Source of the DNA: JAUXFK01 sp034189035
GTDB lineage: Bacteria; Desulfobacterota; UBA8473
Direction of reading: 5' to 3'
Assembly: GCA_034189035.1 (NCBI GenBank)
Contig: JAXHVA010000039.1
Coordinates: 1-41,504 of the forward strand
Length of the DNA stretch: 41,504 nt
Positions 32,493 to 41,363 of the stretch are shown here, in pieces. Position numbers and translations under genes: made by a program. Within the stretch, counting starts at the first letter, position 1. Every line of letters starts with the position of its first letter. The notes under the pieces were generated by a model. It made no database searches, was not told the origin of the DNA, and saw nothing but the letters and a program-made list of their open reading frames with translations.

Positions 32493-32970
32493 CGGCTTAA
32501 CCCATTTATTTGCAGGTTATGTTGGTAGCCAACATTGGCTAAAAGGAGGTCGGTTAACCCTCTTTCTTATTGGCTGTCTTTTACCCGATATCATTGCAAG
32601 AGGGAGCCGGCTTTTTTTTATATGGCATGCCCATATTGATTTTCTTGATCTATACATAGTGGCTTTACATATTCCCTTTACGTGTTTATTCATTTGTATG
32701 GCAATCGTTCAGCTCTTCAACTCTCATCTTCAAAGAGAAGCCTTTTTACTTCTGTATGCAGGATGCATTGTGCACTTTGTCCTCGACTTTTTTCAGCGTA
32801 CAATATCGGGTTTTGGCTTTACAGTGGAGTTGTTAAATGGTTATCATTGGCTTTATCCATTCAGCTGGTACGACTTTCAGTTTGGACTTTTCTGGCCAAA
32901 AGATGCTATTTTTGCCTTGATTCTTCTCTTGCCTCTTTCGATATTGATCTTTTTGCGAAAAAAACGTTGA
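32485..32970 (+). CDS. Membrane protein resembling YdjM/DUF457 metal-dependent hydrolases
   Basis: A 161-residue protein with four or five membrane helices. The N-terminus M-P-D-G-L-T-H-L-F-A-G-Y, the L-I-G-C-L-L-P-D-I segment, W-H-A-H-I-D and V-H-F-V-L-D-F hold the scattered His and Asp typical of the YdjM-like membrane hydrolase family. Activity is uncertain even for well-known members. AGGGAGG lies before the ATG. Confidence 0.55.
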   Translation: MPDGLTHLFAGYVGSQHWLKGGRLTLFLIGCLLPDIIARGSRLFFIWHAHIDFLDLYIVALHIPFTCLFICMAIVQLFNSHLQREAFLLLYAGCIVHFVLDFFQRTISGFGFTVELLNGYHWLYPFSWYDFQFGLFWPKDAIFALILLLPLSILIFLRKKR

Positions 32971-33018
32971 GTCGGTTTTATATTCCCTATGCGTATTGAT
33001 CGGTTTTCATAGAAATCG

Positions 33019-33124
33019 TGTAACAGTTTATCTTTTTGAAAAAGCGTCGCTTCAACTACGGTTAAATTTTAACCGTAGTTGAAGCTTGATGATTGTTTCA
33101 TAGTTCATAGCGCTAAAATTATAC
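33019..33124. repeat. Fold-back intergenic repeat, copy C
   Basis: Reverse orientation relative to copies A and B. Perfect 18-bp arms around one central base at 33049-33085 (GCTTCAACTACGGTTAAA...). The left end is GTAACAGTTTATC and the right end TTCATAGCGCTAAAATTATA. The CACGGAT loop is absent here. It occupies the gap before the DUF169 gene. Confidence 0.75.
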
Positions 33125-33171
33125 AAAGTCGGAAATTTGTCGGCATGAAAAAATGAAAGGGGGTACCTACA

Positions 33172-33993
33172 ATGCAAAGTAAGATATCGAGTGCTATTCG
33201 CCTGAAATATTGTCCGGTTGCTCTGCTTTGGTCAGATAAAAGTCCTGGAAAGCCTATTCAATTTAAGAAGGGAAGATGGGGCTGTGTCATGTGGCTCATA
33301 GCGAGCGCTGCAAAGGGGAAAACATCTGTTTGTGATAGGGATACATTCGGCTGTTTTGGCGGTGGGGTTGGACTCGGTTTTGGAAATCAATATATGAACT
33401 TTCCAGGCGGTGAGGAATACTTCTGTCATTTCCTTTCATCTGGTAACGATCAATGGGAAACAGGCCGAAAAACGGCTGAAATGGTAAAACCGTTTTTGAA
33501 CGACAAAACATATGAACATTTTCTTCATGGTGAGCGCTATCTCAAGACTCCAGATCGGGTCAGAAAATTCATCGAATACCTCCCCATTACGGATATTCCC
33601 GCGAAATATGTCGTGTTCAAATCGTTAGGTTTAGTAAACTATGAGAATGAGACGCCTCAATCGATCATATTTTTTGCAAATCCTGATCAACTGTCTGCAT
33701 TAGTTGTGCTTGCGAACTATGGTCGATGGGACAATGAGAATGTCATCATACCGTATGCAGCCGGTTGCCAGACGATCGGCATCTATCCGTATCAGGAAGC
33801 AAAAGCTGAAAAACAGCATGCTGTAGTAGGGCTTACGGATCTTTCAGCACGGGTGTATATCCGCAAACAACTCGGTAACAACCTGATGACCTTCACGGTG
33901 CCCCTGGCCATGTTTCATGAGATGGAAGGAAATGTTGAAGGATCCTTTCTCGAAAGATCCACCTGGCAGAATTTACTCAAAATGAAGGAGTAA
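33172..33993 (+). CDS. DUF169 family protein
   Basis: A 273-residue protein of the DUF169 family, common in anaerobes and methanogens and of unknown activity. Typical features are the N-terminal K-Y-C-P-V-A-L-L-W, G-C-V-M-W-L-I-A-S-A-A-K-G, a C-D-R-D-T-F-G-C-F-G-G-G-V-G-L-G-F-G segment with paired Cys and a Gly-rich turn, and a later A-A-G-C-Q-T-I-G-I-Y-P. The conserved Cys residues suggest metal or cofactor binding (inference). GGGGG lies before the ATG. Confidence 0.85.
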   Translation: MQSKISSAIRLKYCPVALLWSDKSPGKPIQFKKGRWGCVMWLIASAAKGKTSVCDRDTFGCFGGGVGLGFGNQYMNFPGGEEYFCHFLSSGNDQWETGRKTAEMVKPFLNDKTYEHFLHGERYLKTPDRVRKFIEYLPITDIPAKYVVFKSLGLVNYENETPQSIIFFANPDQLSALVVLANYGRWDNENVIIPYAAGCQTIGIYPYQEAKAEKQHAVVGLTDLSARVYIRKQLGNNLMTFTVPLAMFHEMEGNVEGSFLERSTWQNLLKMKE

Positions 33994-34087
33994 TCCTTTG
34001 AAAAGCTACATTTGGTCGTCATCGAAGTATTCTAATAGCTTTCTGTTTAAAAGGGCAAAGTGATACGTGAAACTCGATCTCCGATTT

Positions 34088-34873
34088 TCAAATATCTCCG
34101 TATAAACGACGGGTATTATCTGAGATCACCTCATAAACCTCATCTTTCGAAATATCCTTGATCTGTGAAATGGCATTGAGCGCAATAAGGGCATTGGCCG
34201 GTTCGTTTCGATTTTTAGCAGACGCACCCAGTACTGGGCTGTCAGTTTCAATGAGCAGGCATGAGAGGGGGAGCTGTTTTAAAAGCTTTTGCTTTTGTCT
34301 AGAACGAACTACAGATGGAGGGATCGAAAAGAAATAGCCTGTCTCTACAGCCGGCAGAGCTGCTGCAGCCTTTCCATCGAATGCATGGAGTTGCACCTTG
34401 CGAGCGCCTTGTTCAAGAAGAAGCGCTACAGCATGGCGGCCCGCGGAACGAGAATGAACATTGAGCGGAAGATCGAGTTCGCAGGCCAAGTGGACGAATC
34501 TTTTAAATATCTCTCTTTGTAGTGTCTTCTTCTCTTCCTCTTTTACAACCCAAAAGTCAAGGCCAACCTCTCCTATGGCAAATAATCGAGGCCGTTCTCT
34601 GCGAATAAAGAAGATCAATTCTTCTGCTTTTGACAGATCGAGAAAAGCGGGGTACAGGCCTGCTGCCGGTCGCAATTCAGGGTATTTTTCTGCGAGTTCA
34701 ATATTTCGTTTCACATTTTCAAGGTTTTCACTCACTGTGATGATCGTACAGATGCCTGCACTCTTTGCTCTTGCTAGGACTTCAGCTCGATCATTATCAA
34801 AGGCATGATCGCACATATGGGCATGCGTATCAACGATTTTGAACTCTTTTATGCGTAATCGCTCAGTTGTCAT
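34088..34873 (-). CDS. TatD family metal-dependent hydrolase
   Basis: TIM-barrel hydrolase of the TatD type (DNase/exonuclease or other esterase). Metal residues are visible in order: V-D-T-H-A-H-M-C-D-H, A-I-G-E-V-G-L-D-F-W (Glu), L-N-V-H-S-R-S-A-G (His), V-Q-L-H-A-F-D-G and L-I-E-T-D-S-P-V-L-G (Asp). The length of 261 residues is normal. It faces the DUF169 gene. Confidence 0.92.
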   Translation of the reverse strand: MTTERLRIKEFKIVDTHAHMCDHAFDNDRAEVLARAKSAGICTIITVSENLENVKRNIELAEKYPELRPAAGLYPAFLDLSKAEELIFFIRRERPRLFAIGEVGLDFWVVKEEEKKTLQREIFKRFVHLACELDLPLNVHSRSAGRHAVALLLEQGARKVQLHAFDGKAAAALPAVETGYFFSIPPSVVRSRQKQKLLKQLPLSCLLIETDSPVLGASAKNRNEPANALIALNAISQIKDISKDEVYEVISDNTRRLYGDI

Positions 34874-35033
34874 CTTTTTTTAATGAGACCGAATCTCCCC
34901 TTCTCCTTATCTGTATTGAATTCCATAATTACGTAAAGAAATACATAACATTTAACATGATCGCTGTCAAACTTAGACAATTTCAGAGAATCCCTCGCAT
35001 CTGTTTTAAAAGAATATTCATAAACATATCGAA

Positions 35034-36104
35034 TTAATCGAAGAAAGCGTGGAGACGGCGCAGGGCTATCATTTGCTCACGCTGACCAATACGGGATGCT
35101 TCAATGGCCTTATGAAGCACGTCTATTGTCTTATCATAGGTCCCTCTATCGACAGGATATGGATGACCGTCTTTTCCTCCGTGGGCAAAGCTAAATCTGG
35201 CTGGATCACGAAAACTGATAGGAGCACCATAGAGGAGATCTGCAACCAGTGAAAGGGCACGGAGAGACTTCGGCCCAACCCCCTTAATCCCTAATAATTC
35301 TTCAAAATCTTGAGGTGTCTGCTCATAGGTAGTTGCGAATATTCTATAGAGCCTTTCAGGCGCTATGTCATGAGCAAACACTCTATGCTCACTGGGCAGA
35401 TTCAGGCTTTTTAAACGGGTGATCTCCTTTACAAGATTATCAGGACCAAGTTCTGTAACTTGAGCAGTAGCCTTACGATTGGCCTCTCCCTCTTTGGCTA
35501 CCAGGTTCAGGCAGAGACCTTGCTCATGAGAACATACCGCTTTATGAGGTTCACAAACGAAGCTGTTCACCTCCGATGAAAGCCAATGGTAACGCCTTGC
35601 CTGACGATTCGTCTCATTCATTCCTTGTTGGATTACAGTCCAGTCCCCATCGAGTGTGCAGATGAAGACATGGTGGTAGAGTTGATAACCGTCCTGCACT
35701 GCGGCACTATCTACCTTGGCTACCAGTCGGCTTTGTCGAATAAGTCCATTCGGTTCAACCTTTATGTATCGCCCTGCGGTCTCCAGTTCCAAAGGGGTAC
35801 GTCGTGAGGCAGCGCCTTTACCACCTGCTATGATTAAGCCGCTATCCATCTCCAGACCTTTTAGCCCTTCCTTCAGCGCACCGCATGTAGTCGTGGTGAG
35901 GCCGCTTGAATGCCAGTCAAAACCAAGGATGCAACCCAATGCCTGGAACCAAAAAGGATCGGATATCCGCTGCAAAAAGGCAACCGGACCGAACTCCTCA
36001 ACTATGGATAGCGCTATCACCCTTGCCAGTTTCACCATGCGTTGAAATAACCAACGAGGTGCACGGCCTCCGTGTAATGGAAGGTTAGCAACCCCTGTAC
36101 GCAT
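35034..36104 (-). CDS. DUF763 domain protein
   Basis: A 356-residue protein beginning M-R-T-G-V-A-N-L-P-L-H-G-G-R-A-P-R-W-L, the hallmark start of the DUF763 family, seen in archaea and some bacteria and of unknown activity. F-E-E-L-L-G-I-K-G-V-G-P-K-S-L-R-A-L near the C-terminus is a helix-hairpin-helix, as in DNA-binding proteins, so a DNA-related role is plausible (inference). A promoter about 140 bases upstream on this strand is likely. Confidence 0.88.
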   Translation of the reverse strand: MRTGVANLPLHGGRAPRWLFQRMVKLARVIALSIVEEFGPVAFLQRISDPFWFQALGCILGFDWHSSGLTTTTCGALKEGLKGLEMDSGLIIAGGKGAASRRTPLELETAGRYIKVEPNGLIRQSRLVAKVDSAAVQDGYQLYHHVFICTLDGDWTVIQQGMNETNRQARRYHWLSSEVNSFVCEPHKAVCSHEQGLCLNLVAKEGEANRKATAQVTELGPDNLVKEITRLKSLNLPSEHRVFAHDIAPERLYRIFATTYEQTPQDFEELLGIKGVGPKSLRALSLVADLLYGAPISFRDPARFSFAHGGKDGHPYPVDRGTYDKTIDVLHKAIEASRIGQREQMIALRRLHAFFD

Positions 36105-36241
36105 CTTTTATTCTCACCTCATATAAAAAATCAAGCCTGTTAAAAGAGCATCTCTTACTCAATTGCTTGACTAAAAATACTTTTTCCCAGTTTGTATGAA
36201 AAGTTACTCGACTCCCTTCGAAATTGTCGATATGTTCATAT

Positions 36242-36270
36242 ATAATAGCCCATACAATCTTCACCGTCAA
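36242..36270 (-). promoter_or_regulatory. Promoter of the DUF763 gene
   Basis: On the minus strand: TTGACG, 17-base spacer, TATTAT. This would give a leader of about 130 bases. Confidence 0.5.
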
Positions 36271-36338
36271 GGACTGAAAATATTACATGAACGATCTGCG
36301 CCTTCCTATTTTGTTAACTTTTTTCCCCACCTACGGCC

Positions 36339-36367
36339 TTGCCTTTGGCAAGTGCTTCTGCTAAAAT
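36339..36367 (+). promoter_or_regulatory. Promoter of the phosphoribosyltransferase gene
   Basis: TTGCCT, 17-base spacer, TAAAAT, 42 bases before the ATG. Divergent from the DUF763 promoter within the 304-base intergenic region. Confidence 0.45.
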
Positions 36368-36408
36368 GATAATATAAGGAATGCTTAAAATTCCCGGGAG
36401 AGTATAAA

Positions 36409-37059
36409 ATGGCCTTTTATAAACGGCCGAGTCCCAAATATCGTGACCGAAACGAAGCGGGAAAAGTGCTGGCACCAGAGCTTTTGGAATATAAAGATAA
36501 AGGTGTTATAGTACTTGCGGTTCCCAATGGAGGAGTACCTGTTGCATGTGTTATAGCAAAAGAACTTCACGCTGATCTATACTTGATGATTGTAAGAAAG
36601 TTGCAGATCCCCTCAAATACGGAGGCTGGTTTTGGTGCTTTAACCTCCGACGGATTTGTCCTTTTCAATCAGAGATTGATCGATAGCTTACACATGAGTG
36701 AAGATGATATCGAGAAACAAAGAGAGAAGGCTTACCAGAGTATTCGATCGAGGCAAAAATACTTTGGGAATCAGGCAGTCTTACCGTGTTTAAAAGATCG
36801 GATAATTATCTTGGTTGATGATGGTCTTGCATCTGGTTTTACCATGGAAGCAGCGTTGAAATCTGTAAAGAGCAGAGGAGCCAAGTGTATTGTTATTGCA
36901 GTGCCGACTTCATCTCTTTCAGCATTTCAACGACTCAAGCCTCAGGTGGATAGGATTATCTGTCCGGATATAAGCAGTCTGCCTGTTTTTGCAGTAGCCG
37001 ATGCATACAGGAACTGGTATGATCTCAATGAAGCAGAGGCATTAAGCTTACTCTCTTAA
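36409..37059 (+). CDS. Phosphoribosyltransferase-fold protein
   Basis: A 216-residue type I PRTase-like protein. V-L-A-V-P-N-G-G-V-P-V-A is the early loop, and I-I-I-L-V-D-D-G-L-A-S-G-F-T-M is the PRPP-binding signature, with Ser where many have Thr. R-K-L-Q-I-P-S-N-T-E-A-G-F-G-A is the variable hood typical of the 'predicted phosphoribosyltransferase' group in which the substrate is unknown. GGGAGAG precedes the ATG. Confidence 0.82.
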   Translation: MAFYKRPSPKYRDRNEAGKVLAPELLEYKDKGVIVLAVPNGGVPVACVIAKELHADLYLMIVRKLQIPSNTEAGFGALTSDGFVLFNQRLIDSLHMSEDDIEKQREKAYQSIRSRQKYFGNQAVLPCLKDRIIILVDDGLASGFTMEAALKSVKSRGAKCIVIAVPTSSLSAFQRLKPQVDRIICPDISSLPVFAVADAYRNWYDLNEAEALSLLS

Positions 37060-37078
37060 AAATCTATAGAAAATCTCT

Positions 37079-37273
37079 TTATGTTACCTTATTTGCAATA
37101 TAGCCCTTTAATTTGCACATTTGATTTGAAACGTATGTTGAACAGCTTCTTGGGTGAGTTTTACAGCCTGCAAAAAGAGCGTATGAACCTGCAACCTTAG
37201 CACCCTCTGATTGATATCTGCCAATAACTTTGCTGCCCAAATTCAGGCACATTCCAGGAATCCACGTATGCAC
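37079..37273 (-). CDS. Doubtful small Cys-rich ORF
   Basis: A 64-residue frame with a GTG start: Cys at about 9, 42, 49 and 57 and a fairly protein-like composition (G-S-K-V-I-G-R-Y, V-A-G-S-Y-A-L-F-A-G-C-K-T-H). There is no good ribosome site. I do not recognise it; it may be a remnant or chance. Confidence 0.25.
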   Translation of the reverse strand: MHTWIPGMCLNLGSKVIGRYQSEGAKVAGSYALFAGCKTHPRSCSTYVSNQMCKLKGYIANKVT

Positions 37274-37342
37274 AGATCAGTAGACATTTTTCAGACCAAA
37301 ATCTATCATAGTATCTAATGGATACTCTAGAAGCATTCTGGC

Positions 37343-37371
37343 TTGACCGTGTCGTGATCATGGTATATAGT
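37343..37371 (+). promoter_or_regulatory. Promoter of the glutamate dehydrogenase gene
   Basis: TTGACC, 17-base spacer, TATAGT, 86 bases before the ATG at 37457. The remaining part of 37060-37456 has only the doubtful small ORF. Confidence 0.45.
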
Positions 37372-37456
37372 TTTTATTATGGACTACATTCCAAGGGAAA
37401 TGTAGGATATGTAAATAACAGGGACAGCTGACAACCCTTTAAAACGAGGATGGCAA

Positions 37457-40456
37457 ATGTCATTAGTCGAAGATGTCACCATTTTCAGAAAGATTCAAGG
37501 CGAGCTTAAGAAGCAGGGTCAAAAGGCAATGGAAAATCTAGATTGGCTTTGCGTAAATATACACCCTTATTTCTTCATCACAATGAAAGAACAGACAGAT
37601 GCAATCGTAAATTTGGCATATCGGCTTCATGATGTGAACCATGAACGAAAGATCACCCTAACAGACCGGGGGAAAATGCTCACTGTAGCTTGTCTCGATA
37701 TCCCCGGCTCCCTCTACGGTACATTGAAGACCTTACAGGAACGAGAGATTTCCTATGCTGAATTGACGCATTCTTACGAATCCCTTCCAAAGACTGATAA
37801 ACAACTCGAGATTCAAAGATTTGAGTTTGATCGGAAAAGCCACGATGAAATCACTGATCGTGGCGAAGCAAAGGTTTCTAAAGAGACACGGAAGGCCGTT
37901 TTAGGAGCTATGAAACGGCTCTATCCGGATTTCAACCTTAAAAAGTTGGATGAGTACCTTTGCCTTCTGTGGTGTAACAACGAATCCTATGTTCGAATTT
38001 CACCATCCGATCGGATTGCCAGGGTACTATGGCTCTATGAACAAGGCAAGAGACATGACGGACTCTACCTTGACGTGGAAAGGGCAGAATACATAGGGCA
38101 TCACAAAGAGTCCCGTCTTCTCTTCTCTGTAGGAAACCCACCGCAAAAGGGATTTATGACGCAGGTAAGCGAAGTATTTCAACGTCTGGACATCGGGGTG
38201 AGGCGCTCTTACAGCCTGATCATCAACACCGGGATCCACCCATACTTTTTGGGAACCTTCTACGTTACACCAGGAGACGGTGAATTCATGGAAAAAGATT
38301 CCGATCTTTTCCAGAGGTTACAAACAGAGCTATACAATACCCAGATATTGTCCTTCTTTAGTAATACATATACTGACTTTGTCTCAAAACAGATGATGAC
38401 CGGAGAGGAAGCTTCTTTAACCAATGCATTCATTGAGTTCTGCCATACAAGTCTGGCGCATACACACCCCGATCGTTTTGCCTTGGAAACAGTAAAGAGT
38501 GCGTTTCATTCCCATTTGCATATCGTTTTGATGCTTATAAAAGCCTTTCAGAAAAGATTCGATCCTGATACACATGACAGGGAATGTGCATATGGGAAGG
38601 CTATTAATGAAGCGCAGAAAGCCATTGATATATACAATACAGGATATAGGTACTTAGACGAGATCAGGAAGACGATCTTTCGAACCTGTATCTCATTTAT
38701 CCGTCACACTGTAAAGACGAATTTCTTTGTGCCTGAGAAGCATGCATTATCGTTTCGCCTCAATCCAGCGTATCTGAGCGAACTCAGCCCCGAATTTACA
38801 TCAGATCTGCCACAAGAGACTCCATTTAGAATCACCTTCTTATATAGCCGGTATGGAGTGGGTTACCATATCGGATTTTCGGACATTGCCAGGGGTGGGT
38901 GGCGCACTATCATATGCAAGAACCCGGATGAGTACATTACAAACACGAACAGCCTTTTCAGAGAGGTCTTTGTCCTCGCTCATACCCAGCACCTTAAGAA
39001 CAAAGACATCTACGAAGGGGGATCAAAGCTCACCGTAGTCCTTGACGCACAGGATTGCAAATCCAAAGACTCAGTTACACAAAGACTCTATAAACTTCAA
39101 TATGCATTTATTAATGCCTTTCTCGATATCTTTGTCACAGAGGGCGGAAAGGCCAAAAACCAGCGTGTTATCGATTATTATAAAGAAGATGAACCCATTG
39201 AATTAGGGCCTGACGAAAATATGCATGATCTCATGATTGAACATATTGCGCGGCAGTCTGTGAAACGGGAGTATATCCTTGGTACTGGGATCATATCGAG
39301 CAAGCATGCAGGCATAAAGCACAAAGAGTATGGTGTCACCTCAAGAGGGGTTATAAAGTTTGCAGAGATTGGGATGAGGGAGCTTAGTGTGGACATGTAT
39401 CGAGATATCTTTACAGTAAAAATCACAGGAGGAACCAATGGTGATGTGGCTGGAAATTGTATACGCTTTTTAATCGAACGATTTCCAAAGGTGAAAATCA
39501 AATGTATCGTAGCGGGGTCTGGGGCACTGTACGACCCAGAGGGGGCAGACACAGAAGAGCTGCTCAGGTTGGTTTTGAAACGCGATGTGATTGACTTCAA
39601 TCCTGATATGCTCCATGGAGGAGGTTTTATCCTTTTCCGTAAAGAACGCAAGCAGGAGGGTTCACGAGAGTTATACATGAAAGTGAGCCGTACCCCTTCA
39701 AATATCGAAGAGAGCTGGGTTACTGAGGATGAGTTGAACAGTCAACTTGACGATCTTATTTTTTCCGTTCCAGTGGATCTTTTCCTCCCCTGTGGTGGGA
39801 GACCGGAGACCATTGACATAAACAACTGGCAACGACTATTTCAAAATAATTCCGTACCTACATCAAGGATCATCATAGAAGGAGCGAATTCCTATATTAC
39901 ACCCGAGGCTCGGGAAGAAATTCAGCGCCGTGGCATGGTGGTTCTCCGAGACGCTTCGGCGAATAAGTGTGGTGTGATCTCTTCATCTTACGAGATTATT
40001 GCCAACCTCTTCATGACAGAAAAGGAGTTTTTCAGCAATAAAGACGCCTATGTGAAAGACGTACTGAACATTTTAGATAAAAGGGCTGAAGATGAAGCGA
40101 ACCTAATTTTTATGAGGTATCGTAAAAACGAGGGAAGACTTCTTTATACACAGATCAGCCACTCTATAAGCAAAGAGATCAATGATCATTATACAAAGCT
40201 CTTTGCCTTCTTCCAAGAAAGACCAGACCTGATGAACCAATCGCCTTTCAAAAGAGTGCTTCTGGATCACCTGCCTGCGTTCATCCGGGACAACCCAAGA
40301 TACAGGACACGAGTGAAAAGGCTGCCACAGAAGATTAAATCCGCCATCATGGCAAGTGAAATCGCCTCGTTGATCGTGTACCGAGGTGGCTGGGATGCTG
40401 ATTTTGAAAGCAGGTTAACAGGATACCTGCGCTCTTTGAAGTTTAATTCCGCATGA
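37457..40456 (+). CDS. Large NAD-type glutamate dehydrogenase
   Basis: A 999-residue amino-acid dehydrogenase that interconverts glutamate with 2-oxoglutarate and ammonia. The length fits the roughly 115-kDa L-GDH class, not the 50-kDa or 180-kDa forms. Residues about 75-105 (K-M-L-T-V-A-C-L-D-I-P-G-S-L-Y-G-T-L) look ACT-like, so amino-acid control is possible. The catalytic part begins near S-D-I-A-R-G-G-W-R-T, with E-G-G-S-K-L-T-V-V-L; the Rossmann domain has K-I-T-G-G-T-N-G-D-V-A-G-N, and I-I-E-G-A-N-S-Y-I-T-P-E-A-R and N-K-C-G-V-I-S-S-S-Y-E-I are the closing family motifs. Single gene with its own promoter. Confidence 0.9.
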   Translation: MSLVEDVTIFRKIQGELKKQGQKAMENLDWLCVNIHPYFFITMKEQTDAIVNLAYRLHDVNHERKITLTDRGKMLTVACLDIPGSLYGTLKTLQEREISYAELTHSYESLPKTDKQLEIQRFEFDRKSHDEITDRGEAKVSKETRKAVLGAMKRLYPDFNLKKLDEYLCLLWCNNESYVRISPSDRIARVLWLYEQGKRHDGLYLDVERAEYIGHHKESRLLFSVGNPPQKGFMTQVSEVFQRLDIGVRRSYSLIINTGIHPYFLGTFYVTPGDGEFMEKDSDLFQRLQTELYNTQILSFFSNTYTDFVSKQMMTGEEASLTNAFIEFCHTSLAHTHPDRFALETVKSAFHSHLHIVLMLIKAFQKRFDPDTHDRECAYGKAINEAQKAIDIYNTGYRYLDEIRKTIFRTCISFIRHTVKTNFFVPEKHALSFRLNPAYLSELSPEFTSDLPQETPFRITFLYSRYGVGYHIGFSDIARGGWRTIICKNPDEYITNTNSLFREVFVLAHTQHLKNKDIYEGGSKLTVVLDAQDCKSKDSVTQRLYKLQYAFINAFLDIFVTEGGKAKNQRVIDYYKEDEPIELGPDENMHDLMIEHIARQSVKREYILGTGIISSKHAGIKHKEYGVTSRGVIKFAEIGMRELSVDMYRDIFTVKITGGTNGDVAGNCIRFLIERFPKVKIKCIVAGSGALYDPEGADTEELLRLVLKRDVIDFNPDMLHGGGFILFRKERKQEGSRELYMKVSRTPSNIEESWVTEDELNSQLDDLIFSVPVDLFLPCGGRPETIDINNWQRLFQNNSVPTSRIIIEGANSYITPEAREEIQRRGMVVLRDASANKCGVISSSYEIIANLFMTEKEFFSNKDAYVKDVLNILDKRAEDEANLIFMRYRKNEGRLLYTQISHSISKEINDHYTKLFAFFQERPDLMNQSPFKRVLLDHLPAFIRDNPRYRTRVKRLPQKIKSAIMASEIASLIVYRGGWDADFESRLTGYLRSLKFNSA

Positions 40457-40516
40457 TAAGATGCTTTGAAGACCACCCTTCTTCCCGGGGAGTCTACTTG
40501 ATTACCTTCTTGTCTC

Positions 40517-41363
40517 TCATCTTTGCAATATGATCCATTGGATACCCCAGGTCAGGAGGACTTCTTCAGTGTGTTGGCCCAGAAGAGGGGCCAGGGTTCT
40601 GATCTCTCCAGGAGTTTCAAAAAGCTTTACTGAGATACCCACCTGCTTCACTTTCCCCAAGTCGGGAGAGTCAATACCCATGATCATCTTACGATGGAGA
40701 ATCTGAGGGTCTGCCAGGACCTCGTCAAGGGTATTCACAGGGGCAACACACGAATCCGTTTGTTTCAGGATTTCAAGCCATTCATCTCTCGTTTTGGTGC
40801 GGAAGATCTCACCGAATGCGGAGAATATTTCGCCTTTTTTCTGCTCATTTCGTTGCTACGTAATTAGGTCTTCTCTGCCCAGTATTTTGCACAGGTTTTC
40901 CCAGGATATGGGCTCAAGGCAAGCAACACTGATATACTTTCCATCCTTTGTCTCGTATACATTATAGGGAGCCTGTTAATAGACCTCCTCCCCTTTTTGG
41001 AAGGATTCCGTTCGATAAGTACATGGAAAATTCACAGCCCAACATGGAGAGGACACCATCGACCATGGCAATATCAACGAACTGTCCTTTCCCGGTTCTT
41101 TCCCGTACTATAAGCGCTGCCAGGATACCAAGGGCAGCATGCATACCCCCACCAGTATAGTCAAGCATCAAATTACTCGGTATGCTCGGAGGACCGTCTT
41201 TCCGGGCAATGAGGCTCAATATGCCAGGGATGGATATATAATTGAGATCGTGTTCTGGCATATCATGATACGGGCCGTCTTGCCTGTAGCCAGTAAGGGA
41301 GCAATACACGATCTTCAGGTTTCTTTCCTTAGATTTATAATAGTCAACACCAAGATTTTTTAC
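40517..41363 (-). pseudogene. Decayed CaiB/BaiF CoA-transferase
   Basis: Reading from 41363 downward: L-G-V-D-Y-Y, I-V-Y-C-S-L-T-G-Y-R-Q-D-G-P-Y, then L-D-Y-T-G-G-G-M-H-A-A-L-G-I-L with the active-site-type Asp, R-T-G-K-G-Q-F-V-D-I-A-M and P-K-R-G-G-G-L-L-T-G. The frame shifts near 40975 into A-P-Y-N-V-Y-E-T-K-D-G-K-Y-I, meets an in-frame TAG near 40860, and resumes as E-W-L-E-I-L-K-Q-T-D and V-N-T-L-D-E-V-L-A-D-P-Q. The 5' end is missing: beyond 41363 there is A-rich DNA with no CoA-transferase sequence. A nonfunctional copy; an intact family member lies at 24685-25869. Confidence 0.75.

Noticed and set aside
40858..40863. Stop codon in the decayed CoA-transferase as another recoding site
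   Set aside because: It is TAG in a gene that also has a frameshift and a missing 5' end, so decay explains it better.
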